Below the pieces are notes generated by a model, which searched no databases, was not told where the DNA came from, and was given only the letters and a program-made list of their open reading frames with translations. From RHKX01 sp963826475 (lineage in GTDB: Bacteria; Actinomycetota; Thermoleophilia; Solirubrobacterales; 70-9), in the NCBI GenBank assembly GCA_963826475.1, contig CAWGXC010000003.1, positions 1,054,001-1,118,000 of the forward strand: a stretch of DNA of 64,000 nt. Direction: 5' to 3'. The translations under genes were made by a program, and so were the position numbers. Of the stretch, positions 15,837 through 24,073 are shown piece after piece. Position 1 is the first letter of the stretch, and each line of letters starts with the position of its first letter.

Positions 15837-16517
15837 TCAGAACAGTCGCAGGGGCGGCTCGAGCAGCTCAGGGCCATCGGCCCGTGCGTCGTTGACCGAA
15901 TCCCCCACCTCTCGCATCTCGAGTGCATCGGCGGGCGCCGGGCGGAGGAGCTCGAGCAGGTCGTCGACCTCCGCTCCGGGGTCGAGCCAGGCGGACTCGG
16001 CCGCCCGATCGAGGACCACCGGCATCCGGTCATGCACCGGCTTGACCAACTCGTTCGGCGAGCAGGTGATCAGCGCGCAGCTGCTCAGCGCCCCCTCCTT
16101 GCGCTCGAGCTCGGACCAGATTCCGGCGAAGGCGAACAGCTCACGCTCAGGGGGGCTGAACCAGATCGGGCGCTTGCCCTCCGGGTCATTGCGCCACTCA
16201 TAGAAGCCGTCCGCCGGGATCAGGCAGCGACGCTCCCGAAAGGACTCCCTGAACGCGGCCTGGGTGGCGACGGTCTCCGCGCGGGCGTTGATCAGGGGAC
16301 GCTGGCCGGACTCCAGGGCCCAGTGACCGGGAACGAGGCCCCAGCGCAGTCGTCCCGCCTGGTTGCGGGCCGACTCGCCGCGGCGCACCGCAATCACGGG
16401 GTCCGTGGGGGCGATGTTGAACCGCGGCCGCTCGTCGATCTCGAAGGTCCCGTCGAGGTCGAAGCGCGAGGTCAGCCGCCGCGGGCTCGGGTTTGTGAGC
16501 GTGAAGCGTCCGCACAT
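15837..16517 (-). CDS. SOS response-associated peptidase (SRAP, YedK/HMCES family)
   Basis: 226 aa. The SRAP catalytic set is complete: Cys2 (MCGRFTL), which becomes the N-terminal residue and links to abasic DNA; N77 in INARAET; E107 in FYEW; and H162 in VHDRMPV. RFNIAPTDP is also conserved. The protein forms a thiazolidine DNA-protein crosslink at abasic sites in single-stranded DNA, protecting forks. Start is ATG 16517, required by the Cys2 chemistry. A TACCGT 7 nt upstream implies a leaderless mRNA. Confidence 0.92.
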   Translation of the reverse strand: MCGRFTLTNPSPRRLTSRFDLDGTFEIDERPRFNIAPTDPVIAVRRGESARNQAGRLRWGLVPGHWALESGQRPLINARAETVATQAAFRESFRERRCLIPADGFYEWRNDPEGKRPIWFSPPERELFAFAGIWSELERKEGALSSCALITCSPNELVKPVHDRMPVVLDRAAESAWLDPGAEVDDLLELLRPAPADALEMREVGDSVNDARADGPELLEPPLRLF

Positions 16518-16524
16518 GGGGAGA

Positions 16525-16530
16525 ACGGTA
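16525..16530 (-). promoter_or_regulatory. -10 element, leaderless, for SRAP gene
   Basis: TACCGT on the minus strand, 7 nt before the ATG. Confidence 0.4.
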
Positions 16531-16557
16531 GCTGGACGATCCGCCGCTTTTTTTTAA

Positions 16558-16640
16558 TACCGGAGGTGGGATTCGAACCCACACGCCCCTTCGGGCAATC
16601 GATTTTGAGCCGATCGCGTCTGCCGTTCCGCCACTCCGGC
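16558..16640 (-). tRNA. tRNA-Leu(CAA)
   Basis: 83 nt, class II with an extra arm (TGCCCGAAGGGGCG). The acceptor GCCGGAG pairs with CTCCGGT (terminal G-U). The anticodon stem ATCGG/TCGAT with loop CTCAAAA gives CAA. No encoded CCA end. From here to 16844 I see no other gene. Confidence 0.9.
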
Positions 16641-16844
16641 GAGCCGGACAAGGGTAACTGCGCGTGGGCTGCCTGTGGAACTGCGCGATGTTGCGACGGC
16701 GAATTGTCCCGAAGCTTCCCTCGCCGGCAAGAACCTTGACCACAGGTGAAGTTTCTTGCCACCGGGCTGCTTGACGGGGGTCGGCGGCGGAGCTGGACCG
16801 GCTGATCGGTCCCAAGCGGTGGGCCGGCCATGTAGAAAGGACCG

Positions 16845-17543
16845 ATGAGTCCTTCCAACGTCCCGGCGCGAGGGAGCGGCCTCGCTTCCGCGGGCGTCCA
16901 CGACGGGCTGCGAGCGCGAATTCTCAGCGGCGATCTCGCGCCCGGCGACCCGGTCCCTTCCGAGCGGGTGCTCTCAGAGGAGCTCGGCGTCAATCGCCAT
17001 GCCGTGCGAGAGGCGCTGAAGCGGCTGCAGCAGGCCGGGCTGGTTCAGATCACGCAGGGCGGTGCGACACGCGTCCTCGACTGGCGTAACAACGCCGGGC
17101 TCGAGGTCCTGCTCGACCTCGTCGAGGAGGGCAGCGAGCCGACCGGCGACCTGATTCGCTCGGTGCTCGAGATGCGAGCGAGCGTCGGCACCGACGCCGC
17201 GCGGCTCTGCGCGCTTCGAGGTGATCGGGAGACGCGTGCTGCGGTCGAGCGACTCGCCGGCGACGCTGCCGACGCGATCGCCGCCGGCTCCCCCCGAGCG
17301 ATTGAAGCGTTCGTGGCACTCTGGATGCGTATCGTCGACGGCTCCGGCAACGTCGCCTATCGCCTCGGACTCAACTCCCTCAACGCTGCGCTCGATGCCT
17401 ATCCCGAGCTCGGGGAGAGTCTGGTCCCCCGCGACGGCGAAGTGCTGCGGCAGCTGGGGTCCGCCGTCGGCTCGGGTGCTCCAGAAGACGCTGCCCTGAC
17501 CGCGCGAGCTTTGCTCGCGACGGCTACTGACATCGGCGGGTGA
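16845..17543 (+). CDS. GntR-family (FadR-like) transcriptional regulator
   Basis: 232 aa. Residues about 17-80 form a GntR winged helix-turn-helix (DGLRARILSGDLAPGDPVPSER, NRHAVREALKRLQQAGLV). The remainder is an all-helical effector-binding region like FadR/FCD. An AGAAAGGA RBS sits before the ATG. It is 10 nt upstream of the sterol desaturase gene in the same direction and so probably controls it, with a fatty acid or carboxylate as plausible effector. Confidence 0.85.
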   Translation: MSPSNVPARGSGLASAGVHDGLRARILSGDLAPGDPVPSERVLSEELGVNRHAVREALKRLQQAGLVQITQGGATRVLDWRNNAGLEVLLDLVEEGSEPTGDLIRSVLEMRASVGTDAARLCALRGDRETRAAVERLAGDAADAIAAGSPRAIEAFVALWMRIVDGSGNVAYRLGLNSLNAALDAYPELGESLVPRDGEVLRQLGSAVGSGAPEDAALTARALLATATDIGG

Positions 17544-17553
17544 CGGCAGAAGG

Positions 17554-18561
17554 TTGACGGAGCGTCTGGGCGACTGGTATAACCAGTTCGCCGCGACCCA
17601 CGGGAGCTCGACCTTGTTCAACCTCATAGCTGACGCCGTTCCGTTCTTCCTGCTGTCGGTCATCGTCGAGTTCGTGGTCCTCCGCCACGACGACCACGAC
17701 GAGCGTGACGAGACCGCACCGATCGGCTACGAGGTCAGGGACACGCGGACGAGCATGCTGATGGGGGTCGGCCACCTCGTCGTCTACTCGGGCTGGAAGC
17801 TGGTCATGGCGGCCGCCTACGCCGGCATCTATCTGCTGACCCCGCTCCGGCTCGATGCGAGCGAGTGGTGGGTCTGGGTGCTGCTCTTCTTCAGCGATGA
17901 CCTCTCCTACTACGCCTACCATCGCTCCCACCACCGGGTCCGGATGTTCTGGGCGACCCACATCGTCCATCACAGCTCCCAGCACTACAACCTCTCCACG
18001 GCGCTGCGCCAGGACTGGACCCCGTTCTCTTCGATCTTCTTCTGGGCCTGGATGCCATTGCTCGGCTTTCAGCCGTGGATGATCTTCCTCGCGATCTCCT
18101 GGAACCTGCTCTACCAGTTCTGGATCCACACGGAGCGGATCAGGCGGATGCCTCGGTGGTACGAGGCGGTCTTCAACACGCCGAGCCACCATCGGGTCCA
18201 TCACGGCTCGAACGAGCAATATCTCGACCGCAACTACGGCGGCATCCTGATCATCTGGGACCGCATGTTCGGCAGCTTCGAGCCCGAGGGCGAGCGCGTC
18301 CGTTACGGCCTGACGACGAACATCGAGACGTTCAACCCCTTTCGCGTCGCCTTCCACGAATGGCGGGCGATCTGGACCGACGTGCGGTCGACCAAGAGCT
18401 GGCGCGAGCGCGCCGGCTACCTCTTCAAGGGCCCGGGGTGGAAGCCGGGCGAGCCGGCTACCGCGAGCGAGGTCGAGGATTCCGCGGTTGTCGAGGCGCC
18501 GGCGAGGGCGATGCCGCGGGTGCGGCTCGATCCCTCGCTCGACTCTCAACTACCGACATAG
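17554..18561 (+). CDS. sterol desaturase / fatty acid hydroxylase family membrane protein
   Basis: 335 aa. Four to five membrane segments surround the histidine clusters of the di-iron hydroxylase superfamily: H123, H126-H127 (HRSHH), H136 with H139-H140 (HIVHH), H144, and SHHRVHHG near 211-218. Enzymes of this type use O2 to hydroxylate or desaturate sterols, fatty acids or other membrane lipids. Start is TTG 17554, whose RBS (AGAAGG) abuts it, so the true start could differ slightly. It forms an operon with the upstream GntR regulator. Confidence 0.85.
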   Translation: MTERLGDWYNQFAATHGSSTLFNLIADAVPFFLLSVIVEFVVLRHDDHDERDETAPIGYEVRDTRTSMLMGVGHLVVYSGWKLVMAAAYAGIYLLTPLRLDASEWWVWVLLFFSDDLSYYAYHRSHHRVRMFWATHIVHHSSQHYNLSTALRQDWTPFSSIFFWAWMPLLGFQPWMIFLAISWNLLYQFWIHTERIRRMPRWYEAVFNTPSHHRVHHGSNEQYLDRNYGGILIIWDRMFGSFEPEGERVRYGLTTNIETFNPFRVAFHEWRAIWTDVRSTKSWRERAGYLFKGPGWKPGEPATASEVEDSAVVEAPARAMPRVRLDPSLDSQLPT

Positions 18562-18570
18562 ATTGCAGGA

Positions 18571-18644
18571 TCGGGGTGCCCGGATTCGAACCGGGGATCT
18601 CACGCCCCCAAAGCGCGCGCGATACCAGGCTTCGCTACACCCCG
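18571..18644 (-). tRNA. tRNA-Pro(TGG)
   Basis: 74 nt. The acceptor CGGGGTG pairs with CACCCCG. The anticodon stem CGCGC/GCGTG has a loop TTTGGGG giving TGG. Discriminator A; CCA is not encoded. Its 3' end is 9 nt from the end of the convergent desaturase gene. Confidence 0.93.
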
Positions 18645-18667
18645 CTGAGGCCGAGTCTAGACCGATG

Positions 18668-18708
18668 AGGGGCGACTTTGGTTCGGTTACCGACGCAAAC
18701 TCGCCCCT
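18668..18708 (-). terminator. hairpin downstream of hypothetical gene 18742-19209
   Basis: An 8-bp stem AGGGGCGA/TCGCCCCT encloses a smaller perfect hairpin TCGGTTACCGA. It lies directly after the stop codon at 18742. No U-tract follows. Confidence 0.35.
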
Positions 18709-18741
18709 GGCGAGGAAGGGCCGCGCGCCAGCGATCCCCGA

Positions 18742-19209
18742 CTACCAGCCGGAGCGCACCAGGTTCGCTCGGGACTTGTCCATCCAGGCCTGCAACCGGA
18801 GCGGCAGGACCGGATCGGTCGAGCGAACCGTGAGCACTCCGTGCTCGTCGAAGCCGGCCGCGCGGAACCCGAGGATCTCCTCGCGGAACCGGGCGCGCCT
18901 GAGCCTCAGCTGCTCATGGCCGACGTCCAGCCGAACCGACCAGAAGCGGACGAGCTCCACCACGTCATCTCCCGATTCGAAGTCGAGGACGTAGTTGACC
19001 TTCGTACCGCTGAGGCGCCGGACCCAGTGGGCCGCGAGGGCTGCGTCATCCGGATCGGTGGTGGCGAACGAGACCGTTCCGCTCCCGGTGGGGGCCCCGG
19101 CGTCGTCGTACATGCCGACGAAGTCGAGGAAGGTGCGGTCCCGGCTGAGGCGCTCGAACTCAGCGAGGCCGGTGATGTATTCGAGCTGTTCCGTCTGTTC
19201 GTCTCTCAT
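18742..19209 (-). CDS. hypothetical protein
   Basis: 155 aa from ATG 19209; a longer in-frame start at 19326 would overlap the divergent DUF1015 gene and give a low-complexity leader. The protein is soluble and acidic at the N-terminus (MRDEQTEQLEYITGL), with alternating beta and helical segments (NYVLDFESGDDVVELVRFWSVRL, GVLTVRSTDPVLPLRL). No family recognised and no catalytic pattern seen. Confidence 0.6.
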   Translation of the reverse strand: MRDEQTEQLEYITGLAEFERLSRDRTFLDFVGMYDDAGAPTGSGTVSFATTDPDDAALAAHWVRRLSGTKVNYVLDFESGDDVVELVRFWSVRLDVGHEQLRLRRARFREEILGFRAAGFDEHGVLTVRSTDPVLPLRLQAWMDKSRANLVRSGW

Positions 19210-19284
19210 GGGAACGCACGTTCGCGAAGAGCTCGGACGGAACCGTTGCGAATGAAGCAAATCTTGCAGGCGTCCCGCCGCCGC

Positions 19285-19290
19285 TAGTCT
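19285..19290 (+). promoter_or_regulatory. -10 element for DUF1015 gene
   Basis: TAGTCT, 8 nt before ATG 19299. Confidence 0.4.
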
Positions 19291-19298
19291 GCGCCGCC

Positions 19299-20558
19299 AT
19301 GGCCGACGTGAAGCCGATCCGCGCACTGCACTACGACCCGGCCCGAGTCGAGCTCGCCGACGTCACGGCGCCGCCCTACGACGTCATCGATCCCGCGGCG
19401 CGGGAGCAGCTGCTCGCACGCTCCAGCCGCAACGTCGTCGAACTCGACCTCCCTCGCTCCGCTGACGGCTCCGACGCCTACGCGCACGCGGCCGAGCTGC
19501 TCACCGCCTGGCGCGAGGAGGGGACGGTCGTGGCCGACGACGAGCCGACGATCTGGGCGCTCGAGCAGGACTACACAGACCCCGACGGCGCGTCTCGCAC
19601 CCGCCGCGGGTTCCTCGCCCGCGTCGCCGTGACCGACTATGGGCCAGGGCTCGTTCGTCCCCACGAACGCACCCAGCCCGGCCCGAAGGAGGACCGCCTC
19701 CGCCTCACCCGCGCCACCGCCACCAACCTCTCGCCGATCTTCGTCCTCCACTCCGGCGACGCCTGGAGCCTGATCGCCCCCGCCCTCACCGATCGACCGT
19801 TCTGCGAGATCACCGACGCCGACGGCACCGTCCACCGCGCCTGGCCGGTCACCGATCCCGAGGTGCACGACGCCCTCGGCGAGCTGCTGGAGCCGTCCGA
19901 GCTGCTGATCGCCGACGGCCATCACCGCTACGAAACGGCGCGCACGTACGCCGGCGAGATCGGAGGCGGGGTCCCCGGCGACGATCACCTGTTCACCCTC
20001 GCCTGCCTCGTCTCCCTCGACGACCCGGGCCTCAGCGTCTTCGCGACCAACCGCCTGCTTCACGATCTCAGCCCGGCCCAGCAGGAGAGCCTGCGCAGCT
20101 CGCTCTTCGACCTCTTCGACATCGAGGCCGTCGAGGAGTCCGACCTCGTTCCCGACCGGGACTACGGGACGATCGCCTTCGGCTACATGGACTCCCACCA
20201 CCTCAACCCCTACCGGCTGCGACTGAAGAATCTGGCGCCGCTCGATGAAGCACTGCCGGGCACCTCGGACGCTTACCGCACCCTCGACGCCGCGGCGCTG
20301 GAGGCCTTGATCCTGAAGGGCCCGATCGCGCTCACGAATGACGACATCGCGGCGAAGCGCGGCCTGTCGTACTGCTCCGACTTCGACGAAACGCTCCGCC
20401 GCCTCCACGCCGGCGAGGCCGACGCGGCGTTCTTTCTCCGCCCCACCCCGGTCGAGCAGGTCCGCGCCGTCGCCGATGCGGGCGAGACCATGCCGCCCAA
20501 GTCGACCTTCTTCTTTCCCAAGCTGCTGACGGGGATCGTCTTCAATCCGCTCAGCTGA
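19299..20558 (+). CDS. DUF1015 family protein
   Basis: 419 aa. The family signatures are plain: a start near VKPIRALHYDP, then TAPPYDVID, the RRGFLARV segment, PHERT with EDRLRLT, and IADGHHRYETA around residues 207-217. The last of these looks like an active-site or ligand-binding motif. DUF1015 proteins are widespread in bacteria and archaea and are near metabolic genes, but no reaction is firmly assigned. No membrane segment or signal peptide. Confidence 0.85.
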   Translation: MADVKPIRALHYDPARVELADVTAPPYDVIDPAAREQLLARSSRNVVELDLPRSADGSDAYAHAAELLTAWREEGTVVADDEPTIWALEQDYTDPDGASRTRRGFLARVAVTDYGPGLVRPHERTQPGPKEDRLRLTRATATNLSPIFVLHSGDAWSLIAPALTDRPFCEITDADGTVHRAWPVTDPEVHDALGELLEPSELLIADGHHRYETARTYAGEIGGGVPGDDHLFTLACLVSLDDPGLSVFATNRLLHDLSPAQQESLRSSLFDLFDIEAVEESDLVPDRDYGTIAFGYMDSHHLNPYRLRLKNLAPLDEALPGTSDAYRTLDAAALEALILKGPIALTNDDIAAKRGLSYCSDFDETLRRLHAGEADAAFFLRPTPVEQVRAVADAGETMPPKSTFFFPKLLTGIVFNPLS

Positions 20559-20597
20559 GCGTGTCTCAGCGCTGCCGCCCCTAGGATTGGACGGGTC

Positions 20598-21164
20598 TTG
20601 AAGATCTACACGCGCAAGGGAGACGACGGGACCACCGGCCTCTGGTACGGAGGGCGACGCCCGAAGTCGGACGCCAGGATCGATGCCTACGGCACAGTCG
20701 ATGAGGCGGGCTCCGCGCTCGGCGTCGCTCGCTCCCTCTGCGGCCCCGATGACGACGAGGTCCGCAACGACCTGCTCTCCATGCAGCGGGACCTGTTCGT
20801 CGCCGGCGCCGAGCTCGCGGCCGCACCCGAGGCCGCCGACCGGCTCGAGGACGGGGTCAGCCGCGTCACCGACGCGATGACGGCCGAGCTCGAGCCGGCG
20901 ATCGACCGCTACATGAGCCGGGTCGAGCTCCCGCCGAAGTTCGTCATCCCCGGCGGGACGCAGCTGTCCGGCCAGCTGGACCTCGCACGGGCGATTCTCC
21001 GCCGCGCCGAGCGTCGCGTCGCCGCACTCGGGGAGGCGGGCGAGCTGGCCTCCCCTTCAGTTCTCGCTTACCTCAACCGCGCCGCCGACCTCGTCTACGC
21101 GATGGCCCGTTTCGCCGACGTCGCCGATCCGGAGCTCTTCGAAGGTCGCGGAAAACCGTCGTGA
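20598..21164 (+). CDS. PduO-type cob(I)alamin adenosyltransferase
   Basis: 188 aa. The N-terminal MKIYTRKGDDGTTGL is the ATP-binding motif of PduO-type adenosyltransferases. DAYGTVDEAGSALG, QRDLFVAGAEL and the C-terminal RRAERRV and LNRAADLVYAMAR complete the family pattern. It transfers the adenosyl group of ATP to cob(I)alamin, forming coenzyme B12. Start is TTG 20598; a TAGGAT lies 10 nt upstream. It is first of a tight run (OsmC, SDR, Nudix) with stop/start overlaps. Confidence 0.9.
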   Translation: MKIYTRKGDDGTTGLWYGGRRPKSDARIDAYGTVDEAGSALGVARSLCGPDDDEVRNDLLSMQRDLFVAGAELAAAPEAADRLEDGVSRVTDAMTAELEPAIDRYMSRVELPPKFVIPGGTQLSGQLDLARAILRRAERRVAALGEAGELASPSVLAYLNRAADLVYAMARFADVADPELFEGRGKPS

Positions 21165-21565
21165 TCCGCGCGATCGCCCGCCAGACGAAGGGAATGCGGC
21201 ACGAGGTCGAGGTCGATGGTCACTCGGTCGCCGTCGACGAGCCCGTGGATGCGGGCGGATCCGACACCGCACCCTCCCCCACCCGCCTGCTCGCCGCCGC
21301 CCTCGCCTCCTGCACCGCGCTGACGGTCGAGATGTACGCGGCGCGCAAGGAATGGGACGTCAGTGGCATCGAGGTCGTCGTCGACTTCGCCGGAGCCCCG
21401 AAGCCCGGCGAGGACGCGAGCTTCGCCGTCGAGCTGAAGCTGCCGCCCGGCCTTGACGAGGACCAGATCGAGCGGATCGCGACGATCGCGGGCAAGTGCC
21501 CCGTGCACCGGACGCTGACCTCGAGCGTCGGGATCGAGACCAAGACCTCGACGCTCGGCGCCTGA
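21161..21565 (+). CDS. OsmC family peroxiredoxin-like protein
   Basis: 134 aa. OsmC/Ohr fold with a conserved cysteine in LAAALASCTALTVEMYA (about Cys48) and a second in GKCPVHRTL (about Cys113). This is the pair that forms the peroxidatic thiol site. The family reduces organic hydroperoxides. Start is GTG in a GTGA that overlaps the upstream adenosyltransferase stop by 4 nt. Confidence 0.88.
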   Translation: MIRAIARQTKGMRHEVEVDGHSVAVDEPVDAGGSDTAPSPTRLLAAALASCTALTVEMYAARKEWDVSGIEVVVDFAGAPKPGEDASFAVELKLPPGLDEDQIERIATIAGKCPVHRTLTSSVGIETKTSTLGA

Positions 21566-22371
21566 TGGACCTCGGCCTCGCGGGTCGTTCCTGCGCCGTC
21601 ACCGGCGCCGGCCGGGGCATCGGCCGCGCCACGGCCCGCATGCTCTGCGAGGCCGGTGCCCAGGTCCTGCTGATCGCCCGCAGCCAGTCAGAGCTCCGCT
21701 CCGCGACCGAGGAGTGCGGGCGCGTCGGAGCCGCCGCGCACGGCCGGGCGGCGAGCCTTGGGCTCGACGTGACCGCCTCCGATGCCGGTGAGCGGATCCT
21801 CGCCGAGGCCGAGGAGCGCTTCGGCGCCCTCGACGTGATCGTCAACAACGCCGGTGCGGCCACGTGGCGGGACCTCGCTGAGGTCGAGGAGGAGGACTGG
21901 TACGCCGCGTGGGAGCTGAACGTGATGGCGCCGATGCGGCTGATGAAGGTCGCGATCCCGGCGATGGCCGAGCGTGGGTGGGGACGCGTCGTCAACGTCT
22001 CATCCTCAGCCGGGAAGCGCCCTTCCGCGGCGATGGGCGAGTACTCGGTCGCCAAGGCGGCGGAGCTCTCACTCTCCCGCCTCTACGCCGAGCGCCACGC
22101 CGCGTCGGGAGTCCTCGTCAACGCCATCTGCCCCGGGCCGGTCAGCTCGGAGATGTGGATGGCCGAGGGCGGGATCCTCGATCAATCGAGGTCGGGAGAG
22201 CAGAGTCGCGACGACGCGCTTGCGGCGGCCGGCGCCAAACGGCCGATCGGGCGCCTCGGCGAGGTCGACGAGATCGCCTCCGCGATCACCTTCCTCTGCT
22301 CCGAGCGAGCCTCGTTCGTAGCCGGTTCCGCGTGGAGCGTGGACGGCGGCACCGTTCAGGTGATCATCTGA
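21565..22371 (+). CDS. SDR family NAD(P)-dependent oxidoreductase
   Basis: 268 aa from the ATG that overlaps the OsmC stop by 1 nt (TGATG). Classical SDR motifs: the dinucleotide site TGAGRGIGRA, NNAG, the catalytic Ser in VVNVSSSAG and YSVAKAAE (YxxxK). PGPVSSEMWMAEG and a FVAGSAWSVDGG C-terminus resemble 3-oxoacyl-ACP reductase-type enzymes. Substrate unknown. Confidence 0.9.
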   Translation: MDLGLAGRSCAVTGAGRGIGRATARMLCEAGAQVLLIARSQSELRSATEECGRVGAAAHGRAASLGLDVTASDAGERILAEAEERFGALDVIVNNAGAATWRDLAEVEEEDWYAAWELNVMAPMRLMKVAIPAMAERGWGRVVNVSSSAGKRPSAAMGEYSVAKAAELSLSRLYAERHAASGVLVNAICPGPVSSEMWMAEGGILDQSRSGEQSRDDALAAAGAKRPIGRLGEVDEIASAITFLCSERASFVAGSAWSVDGGTVQVII

Positions 22372-22397
22372 GCCCCGACCCCCCCGGAGCCGCAGCG

Positions 22398-22952
22398 GTG
22401 GACCGCGATGGGCTGGCGGGCCTGCTGCTCGACCCGATCGAAGCCGGAGACATCGACGCCCACGGCAGCAAGGACGCCGCCGTCCTCGTGCCGATCTTCA
22501 ACTGGGGCGCTGATCCGGGGATCGTTCTGACCGAACGCCGCCACGACATGCGCCGACACGCCGGGGAGATCTCTTTCCCAGGTGGGAGGGGCGAGGAGGG
22601 CGAGAGCTTCGTCGAGTGCGCCCTGCGTGAGGCGCACGAGGAGATCGGACTCGACCCCACGGCGGTCGATGTCGTCGGCGCCCTGCCGCCGACCTCGACG
22701 GTCGTCACCTCCTATCGGGTGCTGCCCATCGTCGGGCTGGTCCCCGCGGGCCTCGCTCACACCCTGAGCCCGAACGAGGTAGAGCGGGTGATCGAGCTCG
22801 GCCTCGACGAGCTCCGGGCGGGCTACGCGATGCGCCGCCTGATCCGCCGGGGCGTCCCGTTCAGAACGCCGGTCTACGAGGTCGGCGACGCGTTCATCTG
22901 GGGCGCGACGGCTCGCATGCTGCAGACGCTCTTCGAGCGCCTCGACGGCTGA
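22398..22952 (+). CDS. Nudix hydrolase, CoA pyrophosphatase-like
   Basis: 184 aa from GTG 22398. A complete Nudix box (GX5EX7REUXEEXGU) spans from GGRGEEGES to REAHEEIGL. The RRHDMRRHAGEISFPGG segment before it is typical of CoA-diphosphatase (NudL/YeaB-like) members. It probably cleaves CoA or acyl-CoA into phosphopantetheine and ADP-derived products. It follows the SDR gene by 26 nt. Confidence 0.85.
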   Translation: MDRDGLAGLLLDPIEAGDIDAHGSKDAAVLVPIFNWGADPGIVLTERRHDMRRHAGEISFPGGRGEEGESFVECALREAHEEIGLDPTAVDVVGALPPTSTVVTSYRVLPIVGLVPAGLAHTLSPNEVERVIELGLDELRAGYAMRRLIRRGVPFRTPVYEVGDAFIWGATARMLQTLFERLDG

Positions 22953-22989
22953 CGGCCCGAACGTCCCAGACGAGGTCGGGAGCCGTCAG
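22949..22989. terminator. inverted repeat between convergent genes
   Basis: CTGACGGC (22949-22956) pairs with GCCGTCAG (22982-22989), with partial extension CCGA/TCGG. It sits at the Nudix stop, facing the sulfurtransferase gene, and could act on both strands. Confidence 0.4.
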
Positions 22990-23064
22990 ATCATGAAGAC
23001 GAGCCGATGCGGCCTCCGGCCGTGAGCCGACGAGGACGCCGGCCGGGGACCTCTCAGCCCGCCA

Positions 23065-23907
23065 TCAGGCCTTTTCGATGGGGACGTCGACGAGATTCCC
23101 CCACTCGGTCCAGGAGCCGTCGTAGTTCTTGACGTCGTCGACTCCCAGCAGCTCGCTGAGCACGAACCAGGTGTGAGCGGACCGCTCGCCGATCCGGCAA
23201 TAGGCGATCACCGGCTCGTCGGAGCCGATCACGCCGGCTTCGGTGTAGAGCGTCTTGAGCTCGTCGGCGGAGAGGAAGGTGCCGTTCTCGGCAACCGCCT
23301 TGGCCCAGGGAACCGAGGCCGCGCCCGGGATGTGGCCACCGCGCTGGGCGCCCTCCTGCTCGTAACCGGTCATCGCGATCAGCTCGCCGGAGTACTCCTG
23401 CGGGCTGCGGACGTCGACGAGGGCGGTCGACGTGCCGAGAGCACCGGCGACCTCGTCGCGCTTGGCACGGATCGAGTCGTCGGGAGTACCGGCGCTGAAG
23501 CTCGTCGCCTCGTAGCTCGGGACCTCGGTCGAGGTCTCGCGCCCCTCGTCGATCCACTTCTCGCGCGGGCCGTTGACGAGCTTGACGTCGTTGTGACCGT
23601 AGTAGCGGAAGTACCAGTACGTGTAAGCGGCGAACCAGTTGTTGCGGTCGCCGTAGAGGACGATGGTGTGGTCGTTCGAGATGCCCCGGGAGCCCATGAG
23701 CTCGCCGAACGCCTGCGCGTCGAGGAAGTCGCGACGGACCTGATCCTGGAGGTCGGCCTGCCAGTCGAAGCCGATTGCGCCGGGAATGTGGGCCTCGGCG
23801 TAGAGCGCTGGGTTCTCGTCGACTTCGACGATCCGGATCGAGTCATCGTCGAGGTGATCTGCGACCCAGTCGGTCTCGACCAGGACGTCCTTTGCGTAGT
23901 CCGACAT
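23065..23907 (-). CDS. thiosulfate sulfurtransferase (two-domain rhodanese)
   Basis: 280 aa from ATG 23907, which has a GGAGG RBS 6 nt upstream. Two rhodanese domains: the inactive N-terminal one (about 10-130) and the catalytic C-terminal one with the active-site loop CRIGERS at about C237, the loop form seen in actinobacterial CysA-type thiosulfate sulfurtransferases. It transfers sulfane sulfur from thiosulfate to cyanide or thiol acceptors. The gene stands alone, divergent from the small membrane protein at 24074. Confidence 0.92.
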   Translation of the reverse strand: MSDYAKDVLVETDWVADHLDDDSIRIVEVDENPALYAEAHIPGAIGFDWQADLQDQVRRDFLDAQAFGELMGSRGISNDHTIVLYGDRNNWFAAYTYWYFRYYGHNDVKLVNGPREKWIDEGRETSTEVPSYEATSFSAGTPDDSIRAKRDEVAGALGTSTALVDVRSPQEYSGELIAMTGYEQEGAQRGGHIPGAASVPWAKAVAENGTFLSADELKTLYTEAGVIGSDEPVIAYCRIGERSAHTWFVLSELLGVDDVKNYDGSWTEWGNLVDVPIEKA

Positions 23908-24061
23908 TGCTACCTCCGTGGGTGCTCGTGGATGCTTTCTCCGGCGCATGAGTCATGCCCGACTCGAAACACCTAAAACCTGATCGGATACTACCCCTTT
24001 CGATTTTCGTGCCCCTTCCGCACGGCGCCGGTTACCGGTGGCTTCCGGGCCCACCGCGCGG

Positions 24062-24067
24062 TAGGCT
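24062..24067 (+). promoter_or_regulatory. -10 element, leaderless, for gene at 24074
   Basis: TAGGCT, 6 nt before the ATG. Confidence 0.4.
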
Positions 24068-24073
24068 CCCTTC

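Noticed and set aside
16545..16557. T-run as a rho-independent terminator
   Set aside because: No GC-rich hairpin precedes it on the plus strand and no plus-strand gene ends nearby; both flanking genes are on the minus strand.
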